DNA from: a bacterium
GTDB taxonomy: Bacteria > Desulfobacterota > DSWW01
Assembly (NCBI GenBank): GCA_028277985.1
Contig: JANQFG010000137.1
Location: forward strand, 1 to 64,000
Direction of reading: 5' to 3'
Length of the DNA stretch: 64,000 nt
Shown: one piece after another, positions 1 to 8,867 of the stretch
How positions within the stretch are numbered: position 1 is the first letter of the stretch
Layout of the letters: each line of letters opens with the position of its first letter
The notes under the pieces: model-generated
What the model saw: only the letters and a program-made list of their open reading frames with translations
The model's database searches: none
What the model was told of the DNA's origin: nothing
Position numbers and translations under genes: made by a program

Positions 1-1
1 T

Positions 2-1330
2 CCCCACAGCCCGCCATCCTTGGACCCCACCTTTGTCATGTCCGGCGCCAAATCGATCGTTTCCATTGTACTGCCCATGGATGTGGATGCCATCTACGAG
101 TTCCTTACCAAGAAGTCTGCAACCGCGCATAACATAGATCAGAAGAAAAAGGTTCAGGACATCTTTTGGAAAGGAACCCGAATCCAGGAATTCCTTAAGT
201 CTCTCGGATATGAAGCGAAAGTCGTTCCCACAAACAGCGATTATCGTCGATCCCCCGACCCCATCGCCACCCATCCAAGCTTTTCGCATCGGCTCGGCGC
301 CATATCGGCCGGCATTGCCGCCCATGGCTGGTCCGGTAATGTGATGACAAAAGAATATGGTGCAGCCATATACATGAGCACGGTTGTGACAGATGCCGTC
401 CTCAAGAGTGATCCGCCTTTGGGCCCTCGCTATTTTCTTGACGGCTATTGCTCGAAATGCAAACTGTGTGCTCAAACCTGTCCCATTCAGATGTTTCATG
501 AAGATGATGAAGAGGAATTCATATTGGTAAACGACGAACAACATCCGCGGGGAAAACGGTACAACATCGACCTCTGCAATACGGCCTGCTTTGGATTACA
601 CGCCCTCTCAAAGGACAAGAAATGGAGTACCTGGGGCAGATATTGGGTTGACAGCTGGGTAAAAGAGCACCCTGACCCAAACCAGAAAGGCGAAGTCAGC
701 CGGACCATGTTCAAGAGTGTCATGAAAGCTGGGACCTCCTTCCGCAGATATGAAGTCATAAGGCGCATGGCAAATTTGCAATGGCCTGAAGAGCATTCCC
801 AGGCTTTGCCGGATCAGAAAAACCTGCCTGAAGATGAATCAGAACGCGTGCGCATACAAGAGGAGTATTGCCATAACATACTTGGAGTAAGGAGTCTTGA
901 CGATTACAACGTGTCCACCTGCGCCCATTGCGCCCTGGTCTGTGGCCCCAGTCTAACGGAAACATCCATCCGTCACGGCATGGTTATGGAGTCTGGCATT
1001 GTCGTGCCCGGACCTGGCGGGAAGATGACGAGAGTGGACACCTATGAAGAAGCTCTCGCCATGATGGAAAAACACCCTTACAAGCTCGGATTCTTCGAGA
1101 GGAATTGGGATCGTTTCTTGACCCTTTTCCAGTTTCCTGTGCTATACGGCGGATTCAATCCGAAGTCCGAAATACAGGGGATTCGATATGAACGCGCGCT
1201 GAAGAAGGCCAGGGCCCATGCGGAAGCTATAGGCAGAGTGCAGGAAGATGAAATGAAGAGCACAGAAAAGGCTGAGAGCGTCCCCGTTCCTCTTGCTACC
1301 GGCCCAGCAAGCAGGCCAGGTTCATCCTGA
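2..1330 (+). CDS. Reductive-dehalogenase / epoxyqueuosine-reductase-like 4Fe-4S protein (5' truncated)
   Basis: The reading frame is open from the window edge, so the true start lies upstream; the TTG at 20 is simply the first start-like codon. A bacterial ferredoxin motif is visible (CSKCKLCAQTCP, near residue 146 of the visible part), and a second cysteine group follows near residue 303 (CAHCALVC). This two-cluster C-terminal layout is that of corrinoid reductive dehalogenases and the related QueG proteins. The visible part lacks a membrane segment. The substrate is unknown, and no small membrane-anchor gene (rdhB) follows, so a respiratory dehalogenase role is not supported here. A non-dehalogenating Fe-S reductase is equally possible. 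Confidence 0.7.
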   Translation, partial: PHSPPSLDPTFVMSGAKSIVSIVLPMDVDAIYEFLTKKSATAHNIDQKKKVQDIFWKGTRIQEFLKSLGYEAKVVPTNSDYRRSPDPIATHPSFSHRLGAISAGIAAHGWSGNVMTKEYGAAIYMSTVVTDAVLKSDPPLGPRYFLDGYCSKCKLCAQTCPIQMFHEDDEEEFILVNDEQHPRGKRYNIDLCNTACFGLHALSKDKKWSTWGRYWVDSWVKEHPDPNQKGEVSRTMFKSVMKAGTSFRRYEVIRRMANLQWPEEHSQALPDQKNLPEDESERVRIQEEYCHNILGVRSLDDYNVSTCAHCALVCGPSLTETSIRHGMVMESGIVVPGPGGKMTRVDTYEEALAMMEKHPYKLGFFERNWDRFLTLFQFPVLYGGFNPKSEIQGIRYERALKKARAHAEAIGRVQEDEMKSTEKAESVPVPLATGPASRPGSS

Positions 1331-1377
1331 TTTCCGGAACCTGTTCCCTGAGAATCGCGTCGCCCCTTCCGACAGAG

Positions 1378-1398
1378 GTCAGGTTAAAGGCACCTGAC
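1378..1398. repeat. Short GGTCAGGT/ACCTGAC inverted repeat
   Basis: GTCAGGT (1378-1384) pairs with ACCTGAC (1392-1398) across a 7-nt loop, just after the first gene. A further CGTCAGG follows. It resembles the other GTCAG-containing intergenic repeats of this window (41126-41213, 49789-49801, 60515-60527) and may belong to a REP-like family. It has no T-tract, so an intrinsic terminator is not supported. Confidence 0.4.
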
Positions 1399-1511
1399 AC
1401 CGTCAGGGAAGCGCACCAGCCACCGAGAATTCGAGATAATCCTGAAGAGGAAACAGACTATCAGCGCTTTCTCTCTCTTCATATTTCACCTGAGTTATTC
1501 TCACAAGCTGA

Positions 1512-1751
1512 CTGAACCGCCTCGTACATTTCGGTGCCTTACACCATTCGAAGATCCCCGGGGAAGACTTTGCTGCCAAATTAAACGAGGGCTTCCGAAA
1601 ATGTCTGGGCTTGGTCGAGGAGTTCTTTCAAGAAGGTGTCGATTGCGGTTATCTGAGGCAAGACGTGGATGTAGAGGCCCTGGCCTTCCAGTGGGAAGCA
1701 CAAAGGTCTGTGGACCGATATTCTTCTTCATTCTGTTCTCCCGATTCCTGA
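1512..1751 (+). pseudogene. Possible remnant of a TetR regulator C-terminus
   Basis: In the 397-bp gap 1331-1727 one frame, bounded by stops at 1509 and 1749, reads about 79 residues with no start. Part of it (LVEEFFQEGVDCGYLRQDVD, near 1609-1668) has the typical look of a TetR C-terminal ligand domain, with an amphipathic helix, a glycine turn, then an acidic residue and Asp-Val. No helix-turn-helix part is present, and the 3' end overlaps the convergent fucosidase gene. I read it as a decayed fragment. A chance open frame cannot be excluded; nothing else was recognised in this gap apart from the 1378 repeat. Confidence 0.35.
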
Positions 1752-3278
1752 GATGGCAAAGGAGTACGCCGGCCGCTCGGGGAGGTTCCCGGGCAGCATG
1801 ATATGCAGGCTCCCGTTGTCACTGGACCAGTTCAAGGGGGCCTCAAATCCGAGCAGACCCACGTGCGAGGGCCTCTCAGGGAAGTTCTCAATCGTGACTG
1901 CTCCGTCTGAAACGGAACCCACCACGGTTGCGTAGACCGTACCATCTTCAATTCTCTGGGTGAAACGGACGGGCATACCCCGGGCGGTTGTGCCTTCGGC
2001 GCGTACCCAGGGTCTAGACCCGAAGAAGGCCTCCCCGTTTGTATTGAGCCACCGTCCCATGGCCTGCAGGCGCTCGACCTGCTCCCTGGGGATCGTTCCG
2101 TCGGCCATGGGCCCCACGTTAAGAAGGAGATTCCCGTTCTTGCTCACAACATCTACGAATTGGTGGATGAGTTCTTCGGCAGACAAGTATTCTCCTTGTC
2201 CCTCGTTTCGGTTGTAGCCAAAGGAACGGCCCATTCCCCGAACAGTCTCGAACTTCTTTTCCGAGATCTCGGAAAGGGCCCGGTACTCGGGTGTGATGTA
2301 GTCATGGTGGATGAGCCCCGGGATGAGGGCCCAGCGATCGTTCACTACACCATCGGGCACCGTGTTGTAGTAGTGAGCGAATAGTTCGAAAGGCTCGGCC
2401 GCGGTGGGATAGTTGATGTCGTTCCAGAGTACGGCGGGCCGATATCGCTCGATGAGTTCCCGCCAATGGGCATCCACATAAGCTGCGTACTCGGGCCCGC
2501 CAGGCAGGGACGTGATGAAATCCTGTAAATCCTCTATCACCTTTGGTTCGAAGGTCCAGTCGATTCCACCTGAATAGTAAAGGCCCATACGCATGCACCG
2601 GCTCCGGACGGCAGCACTCAGCTCTTCTACATAATCTCGCCTGGAACACCAGTCGGACCTAAGGGGGTGTTCGACATTGCTCGGCCATAAAGCAAAACCA
2701 TCATGGTGTTTCGTGACGAGTACCACATACTTCGCTCCTGCCTCACGGAAGAGATCGGCCCATTGCCCGGGTGCCCAACGGGCGGTTTGTTCTTCAAAGA
2801 GGGTCTGGAAGTCCGCATAGACAGAGTCGGCCCCATATGTGTTGAGGTGATATTCTTGCGCTCTGCTGCCCTTGATCCTGATCGTGTTGGAATACCACTC
2901 TGCATAAGGGTTCTTCTTGTACCATTCGTGTCCAAACAGGATTAGCATGAAGGGGGTTACCCAGATCTCGGGGTCGAGCGTCGCCTCTGCCCAGGCGGGC
3001 ACGGAATAGAGACCCCAGTGAATCATGATGCCGAACTTGGCGTCATCATACCATTCAGGGAGTTCATGCCTGGCAAGGGAGTCGGGTGCGGCAGTGTATG
3101 GAGCTTCGGGCGGCTCAGCAAAGGGAGGGTCGGGCGAGCAGAGCGAATCTGGTGCTCGGGTCGAGTCCGAGTCTCCCTGGCAGGCGACAAGGATGACGGG
3201 TAACACGAGTACTGCCGCCAAGGTTGAGATTATGGAAGAGAACAATGAGTTTAGTGGGAAAGGACAGGAAGGCATCAC
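1728..3278 (-). CDS. GH29-type alpha-L-fucosidase, predicted lipoprotein
   Basis: The protein begins with a hydrophobic signal ending in a lipobox-like VILVAC, so it is probably exported and lipid-anchored. The mature part carries the GH29 signature EWYDDAKFGIMIHWGLYSVP (near residues 74-93), a KHHDGFALW block, and VLWNDINYP, where the Asp is the expected nucleophile. Length (about 515 aa) fits the family, which removes alpha-linked L-fucose from glycans. The start may be GTG at 3278 or ATG at 3275. The ATG shares its A with the stop codon of the upstream 129-aa gene, which implies translational coupling. Specificity within GH29 cannot be told from the sequence. Confidence 0.88.
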   Translation of the reverse strand: MMPSCPFPLNSLFSSIISTLAAVLVLPVILVACQGDSDSTRAPDSLCSPDPPFAEPPEAPYTAAPDSLARHELPEWYDDAKFGIMIHWGLYSVPAWAEATLDPEIWVTPFMLILFGHEWYKKNPYAEWYSNTIRIKGSRAQEYHLNTYGADSVYADFQTLFEEQTARWAPGQWADLFREAGAKYVVLVTKHHDGFALWPSNVEHPLRSDWCSRRDYVEELSAAVRSRCMRMGLYYSGGIDWTFEPKVIEDLQDFITSLPGGPEYAAYVDAHWRELIERYRPAVLWNDINYPTAAEPFELFAHYYNTVPDGVVNDRWALIPGLIHHDYITPEYRALSEISEKKFETVRGMGRSFGYNRNEGQGEYLSAEELIHQFVDVVSKNGNLLLNVGPMADGTIPREQVERLQAMGRWLNTNGEAFFGSRPWVRAEGTTARGMPVRFTQRIEDGTVYATVVGSVSDGAVTIENFPERPSHVGLLGFEAPLNWSSDNGSLHIMLPGNLPERPAYSFAISGIGRTE

Positions 3279-3664
3279 ACTTTTCCGCGCCGAATTCTCA
3301 AAAAGAGAACAGCCCCCACCGGGATCAGAAGGAGAACCAGCCCATTCACTACTCCCGATCCTGTGAGGGTTTCAGAGCCGTAGGCCGCGGCCTCGGCATT
3401 TGCAGCTGAAGAATACCCGTATGTATCGTCAACGCGCTCAACAACAATTACCAGGGGCTCTTGCATGCGATTCCAATACTGCCCGGCTGCCGCTGCGGTT
3501 ATTCCCGGTTCATCTGGTGAAGGACCTGTGAAGCAATCGATCAAATCTGTGCCCTTGAGGACTACAGGATCCAGCGTTCGGTCCAGGGTTGACGCCGTTG
3601 TCGTCTGACCGGCTGCAGCGAGAAGAAGGGCCACGCAAACGGAAACGCATCTCCGTCTCTTCAT
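3275..3664 (-). CDS. Small exported protein with C-terminal membrane anchor, function unknown
   Basis: This is a 129-residue protein not recognised as a known family. It has an N-terminal signal (basic start, then a hydrophobic run to about residue 24), a roughly 75-residue exported part with one later Cys, and a C-terminal glycine/serine stretch followed by a hydrophobic helix and a basic tail (RIRRGK). That tripartite end looks like a C-terminal sorting or anchoring signal such as those processed by exosortase-like enzymes; this is inference. A good ribosome site (GAGGTGG) precedes the ATG at 3664. Its stop overlaps the fucosidase start, so the two are probably co-translated at the cell envelope. 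Confidence 0.65.
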   Translation of the reverse strand: MKRRRCVSVCVALLLAAAGQTTTASTLDRTLDPVVLKGTDLIDCFTGPSPDEPGITAAAAGQYWNRMQEPLVIVVERVDDTYGYSSAANAEAAAYGSETLTGSGVVNGLVLLLIPVGAVLFLRIRRGKV

Positions 3665-3731
3665 GGGACCACCTCATATTCGAGTGCTCGAGATATACTC
3701 TTTGAGCCGAATTCCCACTCGAAAGAATCCA

Positions 3732-4112
3732 CTACTCGTGGCGATAGGCCTTGTTGATGATCCTCCAAGTGCCGTCCACCTTCATCAGGGTCAGATAGTC
3801 GGTAAAACGCAAGCCCAGATAGAGGTCCTCGACCTTGACGAATGCCTCTTCCGCGACCTGGTCCATCATGACGATTCGCATGTCATACGCCTCCCCCGAC
3901 GCTGAAGGTGCTGGCGTCCCGCCGACAATCCCGAGGAAATCGTCCAGACTCATGACAGCGAATTGGCCCTGGTAGTGACCGATCACCTGGGCGCTCGGAT
4001 GAAAGGCCTTTCTGAGCCGCTCCACATCCGAATGATACAGCCCGTCAAAATAGAGTTGAACGGCATTCTCGATGCCCGCCCAGTCCACCTGGATCCCTTT
4101 CTTCTCTGACAT
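3732..4112 (-). CDS. NTF2-like / SnoaL-fold nuclear transport factor 2 family protein
   Basis: The product is a 126-aa single-domain protein with the alternating pattern of the NTF2-like (putative lumazine-binding) cone fold: an N-terminal helix with YFDGLYHSD, the FHPSAQVIGHYQG strand-turn, and a C-terminal MKVDGTWRIINKAYRHE strand typical of this group. Such proteins bind small ligands or act as simple isomerases or dehydratases; the ligand is unknown. The gene starts at ATG 4112 behind GGAGGAAAG. It stands alone, with the fucosidase pair downstream on the same strand and a 300-bp control region before the marR gene. Confidence 0.7.
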   Translation of the reverse strand: MSEKKGIQVDWAGIENAVQLYFDGLYHSDVERLRKAFHPSAQVIGHYQGQFAVMSLDDFLGIVGGTPAPSASGEAYDMRIVMMDQVAEEAFVKVEDLYLGLRFTDYLTLMKVDGTWRIINKAYRHE

Positions 4113-4345
4113 CAGCTTTCCTCCGTTCGGTTTTGGGTGCCTTTAGGTTAGGCCGTCATTCTACACGCCCCGCCGCAGCGGGAAAAGGCAGCCAACCGCC
4201 TACCAGGAAACAAACTCGGGTCCGCAGCCATTTAACTTGTATAGAATGTATTATTAGGTAGTTCTATCACAAGGAAGCAATGTAGCCCTCACTGAACGAT
4301 AGGCCTATATAGCCTAAATATATTCGTTTTAATCGCATTATTCGA

Positions 4346-4406
4346 TTGACCTCTCTTGCTTGGCTTGCTAGTATACGAACTATATCCACCCGCTTTTCGT
4401 TTGTAT
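4346..4406 (+). promoter_or_regulatory. Sigma-70 type promoter and likely operator for the marR-acyl-CoA dehydrogenase operon
   Basis: TTGACC (4346-4351) and TAGTAT (4369-4374) are separated by 17 bp, close to the sigma-70 consensus and 47 bp before the marR start at 4421. An imperfect inverted repeat, ATACGAAC (4373-4380) and GTTTGTAT (4399-4406), overlaps the -10 and transcription start region, which is where an autoregulating MarR protein would bind. Nothing else was recognised in the gap 4113-4420. Confidence 0.5.
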
Positions 4407-4420
4407 GCGAGGTGATTTCT

Positions 4421-4852
4421 ATGGCCTATTACGATGACTGCATCATCTTCCTGCTCGCAAAAGCGTACCAGATGGCTCATGGGGATTTCCGGAGGCGGCT
4501 CCAACCGTACGGGCTCACCCCGATCCAGCACCTGATTCTCGAAGTTCTCTGGGAAGAAGAAGGGGTGTCGGCCGGTGAGATCGGAAAGAGACTCGTGCTC
4601 GACAGCGCCACGCTCTCCGGCGTGGTCGAGCGATTGGCAAACCACGGCTGGATCACAAAAGCACCGAATGAAGACGACAAGCGTTCTCACCTCCTCTTCC
4701 CTACGGACAAGGCAAGGAAACTCAAAGACGATCTCCTCGGGGAACAGGAAGAGACGAATCAAAAGGTCCTTGGAAAGGTATCCGACGCGGAGAGGCTTCT
4801 TCTCATCCGCATCCTGAAGGACATGCAGAAGGAAGGAGGGCGAAACCCATGA
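4421..4852 (+). CDS. MarR family transcriptional regulator
   Basis: This 143-aa winged-helix protein has the MarR pattern: an N-terminal dimerisation helix, the GLTPIQHLILEVLWEEEGVSAGEI recognition region, the wing around NEDDKRSHLLFPT, and a C-terminal helix. The start is placed at ATG 4421 because GAGGTGAT lies directly upstream; an in-frame start further up would have no ribosome site. Its stop overlaps the next start (ATGA, 4849-4852), so it is co-transcribed with an acyl-CoA dehydrogenase. The likely ligand is therefore an aromatic or fatty acyl compound or its CoA ester, by inference from that pairing. Confidence 0.85.
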   Translation: MAYYDDCIIFLLAKAYQMAHGDFRRRLQPYGLTPIQHLILEVLWEEEGVSAGEIGKRLVLDSATLSGVVERLANHGWITKAPNEDDKRSHLLFPTDKARKLKDDLLGEQEETNQKVLGKVSDAERLLLIRILKDMQKEGGRNP

Positions 4853-6072
4853 GAGAACTACCGCCAAGAATGCAGGACCAGCTCTACCACGAAATGATTC
4901 TTCCCGAGGAGACCCTGGAGGTTCGAGCGAAGGCAAGAGAATTTGCCGTGCGGGAAATCGCGCCCAGGGCCTATGAGATCGCACACACCGAGGAGAGCAG
5001 GGACAGCTTTCCCTGGGACATCTTTCGGAAGATGGCCGAAGAGGACTTCTTCAAGATCCCCTACCCTTCCGAGGTGGGGGGGCTCGGGCTGAAGTACCCG
5101 TGCTGCGCGACAGTGGCCACGGTGGAGGAACTGGCGTACATGTCGAACAGCGTCGCCGCGATCTACGACGTTCACTGTATCCTGGCCGGTCATGCCCTGG
5201 AGTACGGTTCAGATCAGATCAAGGAGCAGTTCCTGCAGCCCATGACAACTGCGGAAAGGATCGGGTGCTTTGCCACCACCGAACCGACGGCCAGCTCCGA
5301 CCTTTCCTCCCGCTCGGTTCAAACCCGGGCGCGGCGAGAAGGAGACGTCTACATTGTCAACGGCCAGAAGCGCTTCATCACGAATGCCTGCGTGGCCGAT
5401 TTCGTGACGGCCCTGGTCAACCTCGACGGAAAGCTCTGCATGATGGTCATCGATTTGAAGGCCAAAGGCTGCCGGGTGGGTGAACCGGACCGGAAGATGG
5501 GCAACAAAGGACAGCTCACATCGGACATCTACTTTGATGAAGTCGTGGTTCCTGCAGAGAACCTGATCCGGGATGAGGGCAAGGGCCTCCACGTGGCGCT
5601 CGGCACGCTCACCTACGGCCGCGTCGGTATTGCCGCCACCGGAGTGGGCATGGCCCAGTCCGCGTTCGACGAGTCGGTGGAGTACATGAAGAAGCGCGAG
5701 GCTTTCGGCAAGAAGATCGGCCAGTATCAGTACTGGCAGTTCCGTCTCGCGGAACGGGCGATCCAGATCGAGAATGCCCGCAATCTCTATTCCAAGGCCG
5801 CCCTGAGGATGGACCAGGGCGTCGAGTTCCCCGAGCCCGAGGCGGCCGGTGCCAAGTACTATGGAACCGAGCTCGCCGGTGACATGGCACGGGATGCAAT
5901 ACAGATCTTCGGAGGGTACGGATTCATGCAGGAGTTGGGTCACGACCATTCGCACTACAAGGTCGAGGAAATCTTCCGCGATTTCAAGATTGCCGAGATC
6001 TATGAAGGGACGAACGAGATTCAGCGCATGATCCTCGCCCGGACGATCTTCGGAAAGGATATGACGGGCTGA
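4849..6072 (+). CDS. Acyl-CoA dehydrogenase
   Basis: A 407-aa flavoenzyme of the short/medium-chain acyl-CoA dehydrogenase type, which introduces an alpha-beta double bond in an acyl-CoA and passes electrons to ETF. The family signatures are present: CFATTEPTASSD (substrate/FAD site, near residue 140), FGKKIGQYQYWQFRLA, an FGGYGFMQE block, and the C-terminal IAEIYEGTNEIQR with the usual catalytic Glu. It starts within the marR stop codon (4-bp overlap), which indicates a two-gene operon. The acyl substrate cannot be named. No ETF or hydratase gene follows; the next gene is on the opposite strand. Confidence 0.92.
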   Translation: MRELPPRMQDQLYHEMILPEETLEVRAKAREFAVREIAPRAYEIAHTEESRDSFPWDIFRKMAEEDFFKIPYPSEVGGLGLKYPCCATVATVEELAYMSNSVAAIYDVHCILAGHALEYGSDQIKEQFLQPMTTAERIGCFATTEPTASSDLSSRSVQTRARREGDVYIVNGQKRFITNACVADFVTALVNLDGKLCMMVIDLKAKGCRVGEPDRKMGNKGQLTSDIYFDEVVVPAENLIRDEGKGLHVALGTLTYGRVGIAATGVGMAQSAFDESVEYMKKREAFGKKIGQYQYWQFRLAERAIQIENARNLYSKAALRMDQGVEFPEPEAAGAKYYGTELAGDMARDAIQIFGGYGFMQELGHDHSHYKVEEIFRDFKIAEIYEGTNEIQRMILARTIFGKDMTG

Positions 6073-6158
6073 CCGGTTGGCAACGAAGTCATCGCGGCCA
6101 CAGCATGTGGGGATTCATTCGAAACCCTCCGATCCAGAAGGACTATCGAATGTTGCCA

Positions 6159-6920
6159 TCAGGTTGCCAGAAGGGCCGCACCGATAGCACCATTTATCTG
6201 GGCGTTGGGTGATACCACGATTGAAATCCCACCCTTTTCTTCGAGCGCCTTCACCACCCCGGTGTTCTTAGCGACACCGCCGGTCATCATGATCGGCGCC
6301 CTGATCCCCACTCTTTTGGCCATGGCCATGACGCGTAAACCGATCGACTCGTGAATCCCGGCGATAATATTCTCTCTCTTTTCTCCATGGGCGATGAGTG
6401 ATATGACTTCCGATTCAGCGAATACCGTGCAAAGACTGCTGATCGCGGCCGGTGCATCTGATCTACATGACATTTCACCAAAGGCATCCAGATCCACCTC
6501 CAACGCCTGAGCCATCACTTCGAGAAATCGACCGGTCCCGGCAGCGCACTTGTCGTTCATGGCAAAGTCGCTAATCCGTCCCTCTCTGTCCATGGAAATG
6601 GCCTTGCTGTCCTGACCGCCGATATCGATGACGGATCGCACTGTGCAATCCTGGAATTTGGCACCCACAGCATGACACGTTATTTCGGTATGGACTCTAT
6701 CGGCAAAATCTACACTGTTACGACCGTAACCCGTAGCTACAATTTTGTTGACAGCCTCCCTGGCAATGCCCTGCTCTTCCAACAGGGAGTCGAAAACATT
6801 CTTCCCGGCATTTTGAGCATTGTACCCGGTGAGGATTACCTTCCCCGCCAGCAGCACACCATTCTTGATGACGGCCGCTTTGGCAGTGATTGAGCCGACA
6901 TCGATTCCAACTGTCAGCAT
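6159..6920 (-). CDS. 2-hydroxyacyl-CoA dehydratase activator (BadF/HgdC-type ATPase)
   Basis: A 253-aa ASKHA-fold ATPase. The N-terminal GIDVGSITAKA phosphate loop, DIGGQDSKAI, and the two cluster-binding cysteines in NDKCAAGTGRFLEVMA and LCTVFAESEVISL match the HgdC/HadI activator family. That family forms a homodimer bridged by one 4Fe-4S cluster and injects one high-energy electron into the dehydratase at the cost of ATP. It lies downstream of the acyl-CoA synthetase in the leftward arm of this island, while the matching dehydratase subunits are in the rightward arm (10003-12366). A single activator rather than the two found with class I benzoyl-CoA reductases favours a dehydratase. Confidence 0.92.
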   Translation of the reverse strand: MLTVGIDVGSITAKAAVIKNGVLLAGKVILTGYNAQNAGKNVFDSLLEEQGIAREAVNKIVATGYGRNSVDFADRVHTEITCHAVGAKFQDCTVRSVIDIGGQDSKAISMDREGRISDFAMNDKCAAGTGRFLEVMAQALEVDLDAFGEMSCRSDAPAAISSLCTVFAESEVISLIAHGEKRENIIAGIHESIGLRVMAMAKRVGIRAPIMMTGGVAKNTGVVKALEEKGGISIVVSPNAQINGAIGAALLAT

Positions 6921-6958
6921 AGAATCTTCTCTCCTTGGAATCAGTTACTAATGATGGA

Positions 6959-8827
6959 TCATCTGAACATATTGCGAAACTCAGCCATAAAAGCGGCGTC
7001 CCCCTCGACGGTCATCTTCCCCGTCATCACTGCGGTGATGCCATCCAGTTTTCCGGTTGCAATGTCGTGGTATGCACTGTCTTTTGTGACGATAAGAACC
7101 CGGGGAGATTTCAGAACCTCTTCCGTGAGTCTAATCTTTCCGTCTTTGATGGTAACGGTCCACTCCCCACCACCCTTGCCGGTGATATGGTAGCTGACGG
7201 TTGCATCGACACCCTCGGCTTTTTCCGGAATGAAACGATCCGGCATACCTTCAAAGAAATGGGCTACCGGAACCGGTTCCGCAACAAGCTCTTCCTCCAG
7301 TTCTTTGATGAGGTCTTTTTTTACCACCTTGCCCACGGCATTCTTTGGGAATCCAACTCGGAAGACAACATCCTCCGGCACTTTGTAGCTTGCCATTCTC
7401 TCCCTGCAAAACTCGAGAATCTCCTCCTTGCTGCAGATCTCGCCCCTTTTAAGAATGACACATGCTTTTGACACCTGTCCGTATTTGTCGTGTGGTTCCG
7501 GAATAACAGCTACGGAATCCACGGCCGGATGGGCAACAATCACACTCTCGATCTCTTTTGGATACACATTGACGCCGCCCCGGATAATCAAGTCTTTGAT
7601 TCGATCCACCAGAAAGTAGAATCCGTCCTCATCTACATATCCCACGTCGCCTGTATGCAACCATCCGTCCTTGATTGTTTCTGCAGTCGCTTCCGGATTG
7701 TTGAAATACCCCTTCATGACCGTATCGCCCTTCATGACGATCTCACCGACTTCTCCTGCGGGAAGCACCTGTCCGTTCTCATCCTGAATTCTCACTTCGA
7801 TGCCGGGCATGGCCATCCCAACGGAGCCGTATTTTCTTTTCTCTATCGAATTCACGGTGATACCGCCCGCACATTCCGTCTGGCCGTATGCCTCCAGAAT
7901 CGGGATGTGAAATCTTCTTTCACATTCATCGAGCTGCTCAGGCGCTATGGGAGAAGCACCTGATATCGCAACACGCAGAGAACTGGTATCGACGGTGTCC
8001 GCTTCAGGGGCTTTCAACAGAATGTTCCACATTGTAGGGACAATATAGAATCCATTCACCTTGTACTTTTCGACGGATTCCCAGAACTCGGAAGCGGAGA
8101 ACTTGCGACGCAGCACGACGGTCGCAGCGGCATAAAGACAGTTAATCGAAATATCGATCAGCCCGGCCCCGTGAAATAGAGGCAACACGCACAGAACCCG
8201 TTCGCCGACTTGAAGCGGCACGACGCCCTTTTTGCTCTCGCAACTTGCAAGAATATTCCTGTGCGAGTCCATTACGCCTTTCGGCTTTCCGGTTGTGCCG
8301 GAAGTGTACAGCAGAATTGCGATATCATCCTTTGATGGAGTACTGCTCATATCAGGCTTCCGGCTCGGACCGTTTATGATTTCAGGGAGATAATCATGGG
8401 GAAAATCGAGATCCATTGGTGTCGTTGAATTCACGATGACCTTCTGCACCGAAGGCATCTTATCCTTGATGGTGGAAACGATGGATGCATATTCGGGATC
8501 GACTACCAGGACCTTTGGTCTTGAATTGCCGACCAGAAACTCAACTTCCGGGGCCTGCCACCAGCCGTTGATCGGGCCGCCCGCAGCACCCGCCTTGTTG
8601 GCGCCCAAAAGGGTGTAGTAGTAACAGGGGGTATTGCCCATCATTAAGGAAACAATACTACCCTTATCGATGCCGATGGACTGCAGGTAGGCGGCAAATG
8701 TGTCCGTTCGGGTATCCAGGTCCTTGTACGTTACAACCTCATCGTAGAAATATACGAACGGGACATCCGGATGTTCTTCTGCATTGTGCTTGACAAGTGC
8801 TACGGTTGTATTCATGTTTCCGGCCAT
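6959..8827 (-). CDS. AMP-forming acyl-CoA synthetase with C-terminal SCP2-like domain
   Basis: About 622 aa. The adenylating enzyme motifs are clear: ILLYTSGTTGKPKGV (P-loop), EAYGQTECAG, the hinge region GDVGYVDEDGFYFLVDRIKD, and near residue 505 the FPKNAVGKVVKKDL block that carries the catalytic Lys. The last ~100 residues form an extra domain resembling SCP2 sterol-carrier lipid-binding domains. The enzyme should convert a carboxylic acid to its CoA thioester; the SCP2 domain suggests a bulky hydrophobic acid. The start is ATG 8827, directly after a very strong AGGGGGGG ribosome site, not the in-frame codon at 8851. The dehydratase activase lies 38 bp downstream. Confidence 0.9.
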   Translation of the reverse strand: MAGNMNTTVALVKHNAEEHPDVPFVYFYDEVVTYKDLDTRTDTFAAYLQSIGIDKGSIVSLMMGNTPCYYYTLLGANKAGAAGGPINGWWQAPEVEFLVGNSRPKVLVVDPEYASIVSTIKDKMPSVQKVIVNSTTPMDLDFPHDYLPEIINGPSRKPDMSSTPSKDDIAILLYTSGTTGKPKGVMDSHRNILASCESKKGVVPLQVGERVLCVLPLFHGAGLIDISINCLYAAATVVLRRKFSASEFWESVEKYKVNGFYIVPTMWNILLKAPEADTVDTSSLRVAISGASPIAPEQLDECERRFHIPILEAYGQTECAGGITVNSIEKRKYGSVGMAMPGIEVRIQDENGQVLPAGEVGEIVMKGDTVMKGYFNNPEATAETIKDGWLHTGDVGYVDEDGFYFLVDRIKDLIIRGGVNVYPKEIESVIVAHPAVDSVAVIPEPHDKYGQVSKACVILKRGEICSKEEILEFCRERMASYKVPEDVVFRVGFPKNAVGKVVKKDLIKELEEELVAEPVPVAHFFEGMPDRFIPEKAEGVDATVSYHITGKGGGEWTVTIKDGKIRLTEEVLKSPRVLIVTKDSAYHDIATGKLDGITAVMTGKMTVEGDAAFMAEFRNMFR

Positions 8828-8867
8828 TCTTCCCCCCCTTCGGAATTTCACAAAGGACGCAGAACCG

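Noticed and set aside
2..1330. Respiratory reductive dehalogenase operon
   Set aside because: No Tat signal is visible in the partial gene and no rdhB membrane anchor follows, so only a family-level call is given.
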